Positions 51,609 to 59,099 of a stretch of DNA of 59,099 nucleotides are shown here, one piece after another. Both the position numbers and the translations under genes were made by a program. This DNA comes from Desulfarculaceae bacterium (lineage in GTDB: Bacteria; Desulfobacterota; Desulfarculia; Desulfarculales; Desulfarculaceae), in assembly GCA_027067385.1 (NCBI GenBank), contig JAMOVV010000028.1, positions 1-59,099 on the forward strand. The letters are read 5' to 3'. Each line of letters opens with the position of its first letter. Position 1 is the stretch's first letter. Under the pieces are notes generated by a model. The model ran no database searches, was not told the DNA's origin, and saw only the letters and a list, made by a program, of their open reading frames with translations.

Positions 51609-52075
51609 TGGGGCTGAGCCACGTGGATCAAAAGGGAGCCGCCCGCATGGTGGACGTGGGCGATAAGCCGACCACCAAGCGCGTGGCTCGGGCCCAGGCC
51701 CGGGTGCGCCTGAGCCAGGCCACCCTGGAGCTCATCAGTCAAGGCGGCCTGCCCAAGGGCGACGCCCTGGCCGTGGCCCGGGTGGCCGGCATCATGGCCG
51801 CCAAGCGCACCCCGGAGCTGATCCCCCTGTGCCACCCCCTGCCCCTGGATGCGGTGAGCGTAGACTTCGACCTGAGCGGACCCGGGGTGACAATCGAGGC
51901 CACCGCCTCCACCCACGCCCCCACCGGGGTGGAGATGGAGGCGCTCACCGCGGCCGCGGTGTCGGCCCTTACTCTATATGATATGATTAAGGCGGTTGAA
52001 AAAGGCGCTTCCATCGAGTCGGTGGAGTTGATGGAAAAAAGCGGCGGCAAAAGCGGACACTACCAGCGGACCTAG
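51608..52075 (+). CDS. moaC: Cyclic pyranopterin monophosphate synthase
   Basis: 155 residues with the complete MoaC pattern: [25 protein letters not shown] opening, [24 protein letters not shown], and [27 protein letters not shown], which includes the active-site Asp and Lys residues. It rearranges the GTP-derived intermediate to cyclic pyranopterin monophosphate in molybdenum (or tungsten) cofactor synthesis. It directly follows dnaJ (one-base overlap). Confidence 0.95.
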   Translation: MGLSHVDQKGAARMVDVGDKPTTKRVARAQARVRLSQATLELISQGGLPKGDALAVARVAGIMAAKRTPELIPLCHPLPLDAVSVDFDLSGPGVTIEATASTHAPTGVEMEALTAAAVSALTLYDMIKAVEKGASIESVELMEKSGGKSGHYQRT

Positions 52076-52207
52076 GTTTCTCTCTCTCCCCCGCCGAGCC
52101 GACGGGTCCCCCTCGCCCGCAGGGGGCGTGCCGGAAAGGTCGGCAGGTCGGGAGAACAGGACCCCGGCCGGCAAGTCCGGTAGGACCGCGTAGTCGACAG
52201 GTTGGGC

Positions 52208-52235
52208 TTGAAAAGACCGGGCAAGGGCTTTTCAA
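52208..52235 (+). other. Hairpin in the leader of the DksA-type gene
   Basis: TTGAAAAG (52208-52215) and CTTTTCAA (52228-52235) form a perfect 8-bp stem with a 12-nt loop, 30 bp before the DksA-like start. The rest of the 190-bp gap after moaC is GC-rich with short GGTCGG-type repeats. No T-run follows, so this is not a classic terminator. Confidence 0.5.
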
Positions 52236-52264
52236 CCACCTGCCAGGTACCTGGAGAGGTTCTG

Positions 52265-52627
52265 ATGAACGAGGAACAGATAGAATATTTCCGCCAACTC
52301 CTGCAAAGCCGGTTGGACGAGTTGCTCAAGGACGCCGAACGCACGGTATCGGGCATGACCGATACCAAAGAGAATTTCCCCGACCCCACTGACCGCGCCG
52401 CCTTGGAATCTGATCGCAACTTTCTCTTGCGCATCCGCGACCGCGAGCGCAAGCTGATCGCCAAAATACGCTCGGCCCTGGAACGCTTTGAAGACGGAAC
52501 CTACGGTATATGCGATTCCTGCGGCGAGGATATCAGCGAGCAGCGGCTCAAGGCCCGCCCCATGACCACCCTGTGTATCGACTGCAAGAAACAACAGGAG
52601 GCCATGGAAAAGGCCCGGGGCAAGTAA
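52265..52627 (+). CDS. DksA/TraR-type zinc-finger transcription factor
   Basis: 120 residues from ATG 52265 (GGAGAGG upstream). A long coiled-coil stem (residues about 5-80), containing the acidic tip FPDPTDRAALE, is followed by the four-cysteine zinc finger CDSCGEDIS...CIDCKKQQEA. DksA binds the RNA polymerase secondary channel and potentiates ppGpp effects. Location after rpoZ-dnaJ-moaC, separated by 189 bp, suggests its own transcript or a shared stress context. Confidence 0.92.
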   Translation: MNEEQIEYFRQLLQSRLDELLKDAERTVSGMTDTKENFPDPTDRAALESDRNFLLRIRDRERKLIAKIRSALERFEDGTYGICDSCGEDISEQRLKARPMTTLCIDCKKQQEAMEKARGK

Positions 52628-52709
52628 ACCCCGCTAGACGACCGTAGCGGTCCAGCAACGTCTCCCAAAAGGAAACCGCCGGAGTCTCCCGCCGGCGGCC
52701 AGCTCGAGC

Positions 52710-54116
52710 ATGTTTCAAAAACGCCTGCAGTTCTTCCGTTCCATCCTGTACCTGGGCGACCTGCTATTGGTGGCCGTCTCCTGGCTGGCCTCCCTGGGAC
52801 TGCGCTACTACCTGGCCGACAGCCGGCATATCCCGCTCACCGAGACCCTGCCTGATCTAAACGACTACCTCCTGCTGATGATCCTGGTCACCGCCATCTT
52901 CGCGGTGATCCTGCCCACCAGCCGCCTGTACCACCGTCCCTGGTCCAGCGCGCGGCAGGCCTGGTGGCCCATCGTGCGGGCCACCACGGTGGGGGTCATC
53001 CTGGCGGTCACCGTAACCTACTTCCTGCGGCCCTACGGCTTCAGCCGTTTCGTGTTCCTAACCTTCTTCGTAATCCTCACCACCGCCCTGATGGTCTACC
53101 GACCCCTGCTGCGCCGCCTGTGGTCCCGGCTAAAGCCCCAGAGCCTCGGCGAAGGGGTGATCATCGTGGGAGTGGAGGAGCTGGGCCGGCTGGTGGCCGA
53201 AAAAATCGCCCTGCACCCCGAGCTGGGGCTGCGGGTCGACGGGTTCATCACCAGCCGCCCGGAGATGGTGGGCCAGGTAATCGACGGCATCGAGGTCCTG
53301 GGGACCTACCAGCAGGTGCGCCAGGAAATCAGGGCCCGCGACATCCAGGTGGTGATGATCGCCCTGCCCCTGGACGCCCACCACCGGATCGAAGACATTC
53401 TCACCCACCTGGGCGACGAGGTGGTGGACATCAAGATAGTGCCCGACCTGGTGCGCTTTATAAGCCTCTCGGGCTCGGTGGAGGAGTTCGAGGGGCTGGC
53501 CATCATCGGGGTGCGCGGCAGCCCCATGCAGGGCTGGGCCCAAGTGCTCAAACGCACGGTGGACGTCACCGGCGCCCTGGCAGCCATCACCATCTTCGCC
53601 ATACCCATGGCGGTGATCGCCATCGCCGTGAAATTGACCTCCCCCGGTCCCGTGTTCTATCGCCAACAACGCATGGGGCTCGACGGCCGGGTCTTTGACA
53701 TGCTCAAGTTCCGCTCCATGGACGTCGACGCCGAGGCCGAGTGCGGGCCGGTGTGGGCCAACGAGAACGACCCCCGCTGCACCAGGCTGGGCGCCTTCCT
53801 GCGGCGCACCAGCCTCGACGAACTGCCCCAGTTCTTCAACGTGCTCAAGGGCGAGATGAGCCTGGTGGGGCCGCGTCCCGAACGCCCGGCTTTTATCACC
53901 GACTTCCGTAAAAAAATCCCCGGCTACATGCTGCGCCACAAGGTGAAAGCCGGCATCACCGGCTGGGCCCAGGTAAACGGCTGGCGCGGCAACACCTCGT
54001 TGGAGCGCCGCATCGAGTGCGACCTCTACTACATCGAAAACTGGTCCCTCGCCTTTGACCTCAAGATCATCTTGCTCACCCTGTTCGTGGGCTTCAGACA
54101 CCCTCATGCCTACTAA
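52710..54116 (+). CDS. Undecaprenyl-phosphate sugar phosphotransferase (WcaJ/WbaP-type)
   Basis: 468 residues. Four to five N-terminal transmembrane helices span residues about 10-130. A CoA-binding-like Rossmann domain follows ([18 protein letters not shown], near 150). One more membrane helix ([21 protein letters not shown]) leads into the catalytic tail: [41 protein letters not shown] and [14 protein letters not shown]. It loads hexose-1-phosphate onto undecaprenyl phosphate to begin exopolysaccharide synthesis. No other polysaccharide gene is adjacent, though gmd lies about 8 kb upstream. Confidence 0.94.
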   Translation: MFQKRLQFFRSILYLGDLLLVAVSWLASLGLRYYLADSRHIPLTETLPDLNDYLLLMILVTAIFAVILPTSRLYHRPWSSARQAWWPIVRATTVGVILAVTVTYFLRPYGFSRFVFLTFFVILTTALMVYRPLLRRLWSRLKPQSLGEGVIIVGVEELGRLVAEKIALHPELGLRVDGFITSRPEMVGQVIDGIEVLGTYQQVRQEIRARDIQVVMIALPLDAHHRIEDILTHLGDEVVDIKIVPDLVRFISLSGSVEEFEGLAIIGVRGSPMQGWAQVLKRTVDVTGALAAITIFAIPMAVIAIAVKLTSPGPVFYRQQRMGLDGRVFDMLKFRSMDVDAEAECGPVWANENDPRCTRLGAFLRRTSLDELPQFFNVLKGEMSLVGPRPERPAFITDFRKKIPGYMLRHKVKAGITGWAQVNGWRGNTSLERRIECDLYYIENWSLAFDLKIILLTLFVGFRHPHAY

Positions 54117-54398
54117 ACTTGTCGGAAAAGCCGTCCATGGCTTTTCCTCTTGGGTCTTGGCGGGAGTAAATCCCACCAAGACCACAAAGCCGACCGGGTA
54201 GCCCCGCTCGGCTTTGGCGGGCCATCCATGGCCCGCGGGTTGTCACTTACTTGTCGGAAAAGCCGTCCATGGCTTTTCCTCTTGGGTCTTGGCAGGAGTA
54301 AATCCCACCCCAAGACCACAAAGCCGACTGGGTAGCCCCGCTCGGCTTTGGCGGGCCGTCCATGGCCCGCGGGTTGTCACTTACTTGTCGGAAAAGCC
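54117..54398. repeat. Tandem repeat of about 132 bp, two full copies and a partial third, rich in hairpins
   Basis: Copy 1 is 54117-54248, copy 2 is 54249-54382 (2 bp longer), and copy 3 breaks off after about 16 bp at 54398. Copies differ at few positions. Each unit contains four inverted repeats: GGAAAAGCC/GGCTTTTCC around a CATGG core, a CTTGG-type arm repeated as CCAAG, AAGCCGA-type arms closing CTCGGCTT, and GGCGGGCC...GGCCCGC. No coding frame across it is credible. It begins right at the stop codon of the sugar transferase. Confidence 0.92.
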
Positions 54399-54494
54399 GG
54401 CCGCGGCCTGCCGGAGCGCACCAGGTAGGACACCGGTGCTTCTGCTTTTAGGCCGCGGCCAAGGCAACCTCCCGCCCGCCCCGCGCCAGGCGCC

Positions 54495-55814
54495 CTAGTG
54501 ATAATCAAAGGGATGGGTCAAGCGGAAGTGCCCCACCACCTTGGGGTAGGACTTGCCCAAGATGGCCATGGACGCGGTGCGCAGCCCCGGGGCCCAGATG
54601 TTGATGGCCTCCAGGTCGCCCTCGGGGTCGCGTATATCGCCGACGATTCCCACGTGGTCACAGACCGACACCTTGGGGATGCCGGTGTCCATCACCACCA
54701 CGTCGCCGGGCTGGAAGTCGTTCTTGCGCGGGTCCATGACCTGGGCGTGGTATTGCAAAAAGACCAGGAGATTGCGCACCCGGCGGTGGTCGATATTGGG
54801 ATTAGGGCGGATGACCCGCCGGTAGCGCTTGGGGTGGCGCAACACGTCCTCGTGCACCAAGGCCTGCAAGTCCAGCCCGGCGGCGCGCAAGGAACGGATC
54901 ACGATGTCGGTGCAGACCGCCTCGGATTTGCTGAAATCCCCGCCAGGGTACTTCAGGGCGATCACCCCCATGGCCCGCTGGGTGTACAGGGCCGGCTTAA
55001 CCAACTGGGCCTTGGCCCCGGCCAGGATCAGGCGGTTGAGGTAGCCGGCTTGGCTGAGCTTGCGCTCCTGGGCCTGGGAGTGGTAAATCTCCACCCGGGT
55101 GCCCACCCGCACCAAGCGAAACAGCCGGATCATGTCGCGGTCGTCCAGGGCCAGGCCGCCCAAGGTCCAGTGCCGGGCCGAGCCGCCGCCGTGGATGCGG
55201 ATGGAGCCGCCCAGGGCGGTGTTTTGCGGCGGAGTCACCCCGGCGTCGATGGCCGCCACGATGCGCCGGTACTGGGACCGGTTGATGAGACCGGCGGCCA
55301 GTCCCCGGCGGGCGTCCTCCCGGTTGGGGTAGGACAGGCGTAGCGAGCGGGCGCCGTACTTAGCCTGGCGCGGCGCGGCGGTGGCCTGGCAAATGAAAAA
55401 ACGCCCCTCCGGAGTGCCGCCGTCGCCCTGCTTGACCTTGTCGCCCAGGGGATTGAATGGACACAGGGCCACCCGGAACCAGGCCACCTCGCGCCGGCCC
55501 CGCATCACCCACAGGCGACGCTCCTTTTTGTGCACCTTGATCCACAGGTCTGAAACCAGGTCCCGCCGTACAAAGCCGGTGCGGCCGGCCAGGGTGCGCA
55601 CCCGCAGCCAGTCGCCTTGCCGGGCCACCAAGTGCAAGCTCTGGTTGCTCTCCAGGCGCTGCAGAACCTTGTAGCCCAGCCCCGGCCCGGCGCGCAGGTT
55701 CACCCGGGCCTGGATGGTGTAGTGGTAGGCCCAGGCCTCGGAAACCAAAAAGCCGCACACCAAGATAACCGGTATGAAAATTACGGCCGCGCGGGGCCAC
55801 CAGCGATTAGGCAT
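54495..55814 (-). CDS. SH3-YkuD-DUF1287 cell-wall protein with a degenerate L,D-transpeptidase site
   Basis: 439 residues. A signal sequence (residues 8-29) is followed by a bacterial SH3 domain (about 32-88), a YkuD fold (about 90-245) and a DUF1287 domain (about 265-438). YkuD landmarks are present (PEGRFFIC, IRIHGGGS with His208, HWTLGG), but the catalytic Cys expected in WTLGC is Gly220 (GGC where TGC is expected), so this domain is predicted inactive. DUF1287 keeps a papain-like pair, Cys301 (SEAVCTD) and His387 (DHVGIV). Hence the peptidase part may be active while the YkuD part only binds peptidoglycan. No neighbour gives further context. Confidence 0.87.
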   Translation of the reverse strand: MPNRWWPRAAVIFIPVILVCGFLVSEAWAYHYTIQARVNLRAGPGLGYKVLQRLESNQSLHLVARQGDWLRVRTLAGRTGFVRRDLVSDLWIKVHKKERRLWVMRGRREVAWFRVALCPFNPLGDKVKQGDGGTPEGRFFICQATAAPRQAKYGARSLRLSYPNREDARRGLAAGLINRSQYRRIVAAIDAGVTPPQNTALGGSIRIHGGGSARHWTLGGLALDDRDMIRLFRLVRVGTRVEIYHSQAQERKLSQAGYLNRLILAGAKAQLVKPALYTQRAMGVIALKYPGGDFSKSEAVCTDIVIRSLRAAGLDLQALVHEDVLRHPKRYRRVIRPNPNIDHRRVRNLLVFLQYHAQVMDPRKNDFQPGDVVVMDTGIPKVSVCDHVGIVGDIRDPEGDLEAINIWAPGLRTASMAILGKSYPKVVGHFRLTHPFDYH

Positions 55815-56135
55815 AAATCAATCCCTTGGGCCAGGGGTAATCCGTCACACGGCTATTAGACGCCGTTTGAAGGCTTTTTCTACCTCCCACGGACAGCTAG
55901 CCCCCTGCCCTGCCTGAAGCGATGAGGATGGCCGTGCCGGCGAATTTTTCAACGGAAATCAACCCAAGACATGGCGGCCCAAAGGAGTCGGACGCCGACA
56001 AGTATACAATTTTACAAATCGCCCGGCGGGCCGCTGGCGCGCCTGGGTGGGGCTGTCGGTAATTTGGCAACCATTACCACCACCTGGTGAACTAAGGGTT
56101 GTCTTATAAGCCCATCTCATTATATAAAAAGCACC
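55815..56135. other. Divergent intergenic region upstream of the response regulator
   Basis: 321 bp without a gene, between divergent genes. Its left half is mixed; toward 56100 it becomes AT-rich. I see no sigma-54 -24/-12 element: the nearest, TGGCAACCATTACC at 56075, lacks the GC of the -12 box. A possible sigma-70 promoter lies at 56099-56128. Confidence 0.4.
56099..56128 (+). promoter_or_regulatory. Candidate promoter very close to the response-regulator start
   Basis: TTGTCT (56099-56104), an 18-bp spacer and TATAAA (56123-56128) end only 7 bp before the ATG at 56136. Transcription from it would begin at or beside the start codon. No purine-rich ribosome-binding site is visible upstream of that ATG. 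Confidence 0.4.
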
Positions 56136-57548
56136 ATGGCGCTAATACTCATTATTGATGATGACAAGATGATGTGCGACATGCTCACGGCCAAGTTCAG
56201 CAGCATGGGCCATCAAACCGACTATTGCCACACCCTGGCCGACGGCCTAGCCCTAGCCGGCAACACCCAGTACGACTTGGTTTTCTTAGACGTGGGAATG
56301 CCCGATGGCAGCGGCCTGGATGTGCTGCCCGAACTGCGCAACGCCCCCGGCCAACCGGAGGTGATCATCATCACCGGCCTGGGCGACCCCGAGGGCGCCG
56401 AGATGGCCATCCGCAGCGGCGCCTGGGACTACATTGAAAAAGGTTCGTCGCTCAAACAGATAACCCTGCCGCTTACCCGCGCCCTGCAGTACCGCCAAGA
56501 GAAGATGGCCAACCGGCCCATGATGGCCATCAAGCGCGAGGCCATCATCGGCAACAGCCCGGCCATGCAGGCCTGTTTCAACCGGCTGGCCCAGGCGGCG
56601 GCCAGCGACGCCAACGTCCTGATCATGGGCGAGACCGGCACCGGCAAGGAACTCTTCGCCCGGGCGGTGCACGAAAACAGCTCGCGGGCCGGCCAGAGCT
56701 ACGTGGTGGTTGACTGCGCCGCTCTGCCCGAGTCGCTGGTGGAAAACCTGCTCTTTGGCCACGCCCCCGGCGCCTTCACCGGGGCCGAGCACTCCCAGGA
56801 GGGCCTCATCCGCCAGGCCCACCGTGGCACCCTGTTTTTGGACGAGGTGGGCGAGCTGCCCCTTACCCTGCAAAAGGCCTTCTTACGCGTGTTGCAAGAG
56901 CACCGCTTCCGGCCCCTGGGCGGCGGCCGCGAGGTGGAAAGCGACTTCCGGCTGGTGGCGGCCACCAACCGCGACCTGGACCAATTGGTGGCCCAAGGTC
57001 GTTTCCGGCAGGACCTGCTGTTTCGCCTGCGCTCGCTCACCATCGAGCTGCCGCCGCTACGCGAACGCATGGAAGACCTCAAGGAACTGGTCATCTCCCA
57101 TATCGCCACCCTGTGCGAGCGCTACCGCATCGAGAACAAGGGCTTCCACCCCGAGTTCCTGGAGGCCCTGGCCAACTACCACTGGCCGGGCAACGTGCGC
57201 GAGCTGTTCAACACCCTGGAGCGGGCCATCTCCGCCGCCGGCAACTCCCCCACTCTATTCCGCAAGGACCTGCCCAACAGCGTGCGTATCGCGGTCACCC
57301 GCTCGCAACTCAGCGGCCACGCCGCCACGCCGGCGGCTGCTCCCCAACCCCCTCCCCTGGGCTCGGTGATGCCCGAGATTCGCACCTATCTCAAGGCCAT
57401 AAACGACCAGATGGAACGCGGCTATTTGCAAGAGCTGATGCTGCGCACCAAGGGCGACATCAAGCAAGCCTGCCAGATGTCAGGCCTCTCCCGTACCGGC
57501 CTCTACGACCGGCTCAAAAAACACAACATCGCCCGCCCCACCTCCTGA
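56136..57548 (+). CDS. Sigma-54-dependent response regulator (NtrC family)
   Basis: 470 residues in three parts. The N-terminal receiver has the phospho-acceptor Asp52 (VFLDVGMP) and acidic IDDD residues. The AAA+ sigma-54 activator domain has Walker A GETGTGK (165-171), GAFTGA (212-217, the sigma-54 contact loop) and Walker B TLFLDEVGEL. The C-terminal Fis-type helix-turn-helix includes GDIKQACQMSGLSRTGLYDRLKK. A proline-rich linker joins the last two. It would activate sigma-54 promoters after phosphorylation by a histidine kinase, but no kinase gene is adjacent. No strong ribosome-binding site is visible. Confidence 0.94.
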   Translation: MALILIIDDDKMMCDMLTAKFSSMGHQTDYCHTLADGLALAGNTQYDLVFLDVGMPDGSGLDVLPELRNAPGQPEVIIITGLGDPEGAEMAIRSGAWDYIEKGSSLKQITLPLTRALQYRQEKMANRPMMAIKREAIIGNSPAMQACFNRLAQAAASDANVLIMGETGTGKELFARAVHENSSRAGQSYVVVDCAALPESLVENLLFGHAPGAFTGAEHSQEGLIRQAHRGTLFLDEVGELPLTLQKAFLRVLQEHRFRPLGGGREVESDFRLVAATNRDLDQLVAQGRFRQDLLFRLRSLTIELPPLRERMEDLKELVISHIATLCERYRIENKGFHPEFLEALANYHWPGNVRELFNTLERAISAAGNSPTLFRKDLPNSVRIAVTRSQLSGHAATPAAAPQPPPLGSVMPEIRTYLKAINDQMERGYLQELMLRTKGDIKQACQMSGLSRTGLYDRLKKHNIARPTS

Positions 57549-57758
57549 CCCGCCGGCCAATTCCAGTCCACCTTGATCGGACAACCACGTCCCATTATCC
57601 AGGAACCTGGCATGGCAAAGGCCCTTCGGCAATGTTCCGGCACAGGGACATTTTAGGCAACCAATTGTTTTCGCACACCATATACTGTACACCCTAAAAT
57701 GGCATGCTTCTTGTTATACGACAAAGCAGGACAGTCAATCATTGGCCGCAGGGTAAGC

Positions 57759-58175
57759 ATGAACCTGTTATTGTACTCCACCAGCCGTGACGCTTTGTAT
57801 CGTCGCATCCTTTGGATTATCAATAAGTTGGCTAGTGCGGCCGAGGTAGATTCCCTATACGACCCAGAAAGCCTGCGCCAGAGATTGGCCATGCCCCTGG
57901 TCAAGCCCGCGGTGGCGGTACTGGTGGTGACCAATGAACGCGAGCTAACGCGCCTGTTGCGACTGGTCCCCTTGCTGGACGATGTACGGGTGGTCCTGGT
58001 CCTGCCCGAAGTTGAAGACCACGCCCTGGTGAAAAAAGCCCTGCAACTCCGGCCCCGTTATTGCACCTACGCTGACAGTGATCTTTCCGACCTGGGCGCC
58101 GTGTTGGCCAAGATGTACCAGGTGAGCCAAGCCTATTTTGGCAAGGCCGAGGAGTTGCGATTCGGCAGTGGCTGA
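57759..58175 (+). CDS. Hypothetical protein, receiver-like alpha/beta fold suspected
   Basis: 138 residues from the ATG at 57759 (preceded by GCAGGGTAAGC); a frame from 57699 lacks a ribosome-binding site. Alternating hydrophobic strands (NLLLYST, VAVLVVT, VRVVLVLPE) and helices match a receiver or Rossmann-like topology, but no phospho-acceptor Asp at the usual strand end and no P-loop are visible. It may be a pseudo-receiver. It lies about 210 bp after the response regulator on the same strand. Unknown function. Confidence 0.6.
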   Translation: MNLLLYSTSRDALYRRILWIINKLASAAEVDSLYDPESLRQRLAMPLVKPAVAVLVVTNERELTRLLRLVPLLDDVRVVLVLPEVEDHALVKKALQLRPRYCTYADSDLSDLGAVLAKMYQVSQAYFGKAEELRFGSG

Positions 58176-58210
58176 GCAAGCGGCGGGCACTACCCGCCAA
58201 GGCCCAAGGG

Positions 58211-58289
58211 CGCTGAAAAAAGCATAGTTCTCCCCCCACTCCCAACCCCAGGGGGAGAGGGCCCCGGCCCTCTCCCCCATTTTTTCAGC
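58211..58289. terminator. Bidirectional terminator between convergent genes
   Basis: An inner 13-bp stem (GGGGGAGAGGGCC with GGCCCTCTCCCCC at 58266-58278) is followed by ATTTTTT. An outer arm GCTGAAAAAA (58212-58221) pairs with TTTTTTCAGC (58279-58289 region). The A- and T-tracts on both sides can serve the rightward gene at 57759 and the leftward genes from 58304. Confidence 0.75.
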
Positions 58290-58303
58290 CAGGTGGCGGC
58301 GGT

Positions 58304-58513
58304 TTATTCCTGCCCCTGGGTATCGTCCTCCAGTTGGTAGCGCTTGTCTGACTTTCGGCAAAGCTCCCAGATGATGCAACCGCCGCGGAATTTACAATAT
58401 CCGCAAGGGTCGGTGCAGGCTTCGCAGTCGTCCAGGCACTGCTGGCAATAGCCGATGCTCATCTTTTGACATTGGACCCGGGCCTCGCGGTCGGGGTGGT
58501 TGCGGCAGTTCAT
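58304..58513 (-). CDS. Small cysteine-rich putative zinc-binding protein
   Basis: 69 residues with ten cysteines. MNCRNHPDREARVQCQKMSIGYCQQC resembles the B-box-like N-terminal zinc motif found in many deltaproteobacterial small proteins, followed by CEACTDPCGYCKFRGGC. It should bind two or more zinc ions, or possibly an iron-sulfur cluster. Its ATG overlaps the stop of the 58-residue gene upstream (ATGA), so both are cotranslated. Function unknown. Confidence 0.75.
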   Translation of the reverse strand: MNCRNHPDREARVQCQKMSIGYCQQCLDDCEACTDPCGYCKFRGGCIIWELCRKSDKRYQLEDDTQGQE

Positions 58514-58686
58514 GACGACTCCTCCTGGGCGTCCAGGCGCTTTTGCACCTCGGCCAGGCGATCCTCGGCCTCCTCGACGCGTTGCAATTGGTGCGGCCGT
58601 ATGGAGTGGGCCGGCAAGGCGGCCTCGGCCTCGGCCAGTTCCCGCCGCAGTTTTTCACGCATCTTCAGTAGCTCTTGGCGGTCCAT
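58510..58686 (-). CDS. Small coiled-coil protein of unknown function
   Basis: 58 residues, MDRQELLKMR start and ending DAQEESS. It is almost entirely charged and helical with heptad-like Leu/Ala spacing, interrupted by PAHSIRPHQLQR, a short conserved-looking proline/histidine hinge between two helices. GGAAAGGAA lies upstream of the ATG. The stop overlaps the next ATG (58511-58513). The overlap, the ribosome-binding site and the coherent coiled coil support a real gene despite its size. Confidence 0.7.
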   Translation of the reverse strand: MDRQELLKMREKLRRELAEAEAALPAHSIRPHQLQRVEEAEDRLAEVQKRLDAQEESS

Positions 58687-58840
58687 GGCCGTTTCCTTTC
58701 CCCGGATGCGGTGCGTCCCGGCCGCCCCTTGGGACGATGTTACGTCGTGCGGTGGGACGAGGCCCGCGGGTTCATACCTAATATGTTAAATACCCGCCGT
58801 GGTTGGTTCAACCCGGGGGGATTCTTTTTAGCGCCACCGG

Positions 58841-59099
58841 TCACCAAGCCACCAATACCTTGCGTCCTTGGTGCATCTGGGCCCGGAGCTTTTCCATGTG
58901 CCGCAGGGTGGCCACTTCTTTTTCCAACCGGGCCTCGGGGAGATCCAGGCGCCGGGCCAGCTCGGCCAGGGATATACCCCTGGACTGCTCGATGGCCTGC
59001 ATTATTTTTTGTTGCAGGTCGCTGAGCTGGTCGCCGCCGGCCAGCTCCAGAGTGGACTTGGCCGAGTGCACCGCCCAGGGGTCGCACATGCGGGTTGGC
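58841..59099 (-). CDS. Winged-helix/HTH-containing C-terminal fragment (may continue past the window end)
   Basis: The frame is open from its stop at 58841 to the window edge. An ATG exists at 59089, but it lacks a ribosome-binding site and the frame stays open above it (PTR before MCDPWAV), so the start may lie outside. The visible part has a linker (CDPWAVHSAKSTLELAGG) and a helix-turn-helix: LQQKIMQAIEQSRGISLAELARRLDLPEARLEKEVATLRHM, read in parts. This suggests a DNA-binding or adaptor winged helix of the ArsR/MarR-like sort. The protein it belongs to cannot be named. Confidence 0.55.
   Translation of the reverse strand, partial: PTRMCDPWAVHSAKSTLELAGGDQLSDLQQKIMQAIEQSRGISLAELARRLDLPEARLEKEVATLRHMEKLRAQMHQGRKVLVAW

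Noticed and set aside
56075-56090. Sigma-54 promoter before the response regulator
   Set aside because: TGGCAACCATTACC lacks the conserved GC of the -12 element at the right spacing.

Overview
The window is high-GC, densely packed bacterial chromosome. Its gene content points to an anaerobic, Gram-negative, deltaproteobacterium-like organism (Desulfobacterota, perhaps near Desulfarculales). The pointers are a four-subunit 2-oxoacid:ferredoxin oxidoreductase, a NuoF/GltD-type flavoprotein fusion, EtfBA with acyl-CoA dehydrogenase, a cluster of GH57 alpha-glucan enzymes, lipoproteins, an undecaprenyl-phosphate sugar transferase and a probable selenoprotein. The taxonomic placement is inference, because no rRNA gene is present.

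Layout. 1-6.6 kb: two divergent cobalamin adenosyltransferase genes (one cut by the window edge), a penicillin-acylase-family hydrolase, an isochorismatase-fold hydrolase, two tandemly duplicated lipoproteins each with its own copy of a terminator, and a GT2 glycosyltransferase. 6.7-18.3 kb: an acid uptake and oxidation locus. A CoA ligase and a complete Liv-type ABC transporter run leftward. A FadR-type regulator, a TetR-type regulator, EtfB, EtfA and an acyl-CoA dehydrogenase run rightward. Together they would import a carboxylic acid, activate it to its CoA ester, dehydrogenate it and hand the electrons to ETF. 18.4-25.9 kb: two uncharacterised proteins, alanine dehydrogenase, a nitrilase, the NuoF/GltD fusion and a membrane HD-GYP phosphodiesterase. 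25.9-27.3 kb: decayed IS256 and IS200 transposase remnants beside tRNA-Phe, plus short tandem repeats.

27.3-34.9 kb: a ComM/YifB AAA+ ATPase; a small gene at 28972-29277 read through an in-frame TGA that is followed by a textbook-like bacterial SECIS hairpin; a Bax-inhibitor-1-like membrane protein; the por operon (gamma-delta-alpha-beta); and an unknown membrane protein. 35.0-43.8 kb: a radical SAM protein convergent with a four-gene operon of three GH57 glucan enzymes and a SagB-type nitroreductase. 43.9-49.8 kb: GDP-mannose 4,6-dehydratase and a Gld-like ABC export system with a DUF4340 protein. 49.8-54.1 kb: rpoZ, a small helical protein, dnaJ, moaC, a DksA-type regulator and an initiating sugar transferase. 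54.1-59.1 kb: a 132-bp tandem repeat array rich in hairpins, a three-domain cell-wall protein whose YkuD domain has lost its catalytic cysteine, a sigma-54 response regulator, and small proteins up to the window edge.

The best lead is the candidate selenoprotein at 28972-29277. Conventional gene callers would end it after 30 codons. The frame continues to 101 residues and keeps protein-like sequence on both sides of the TGA.
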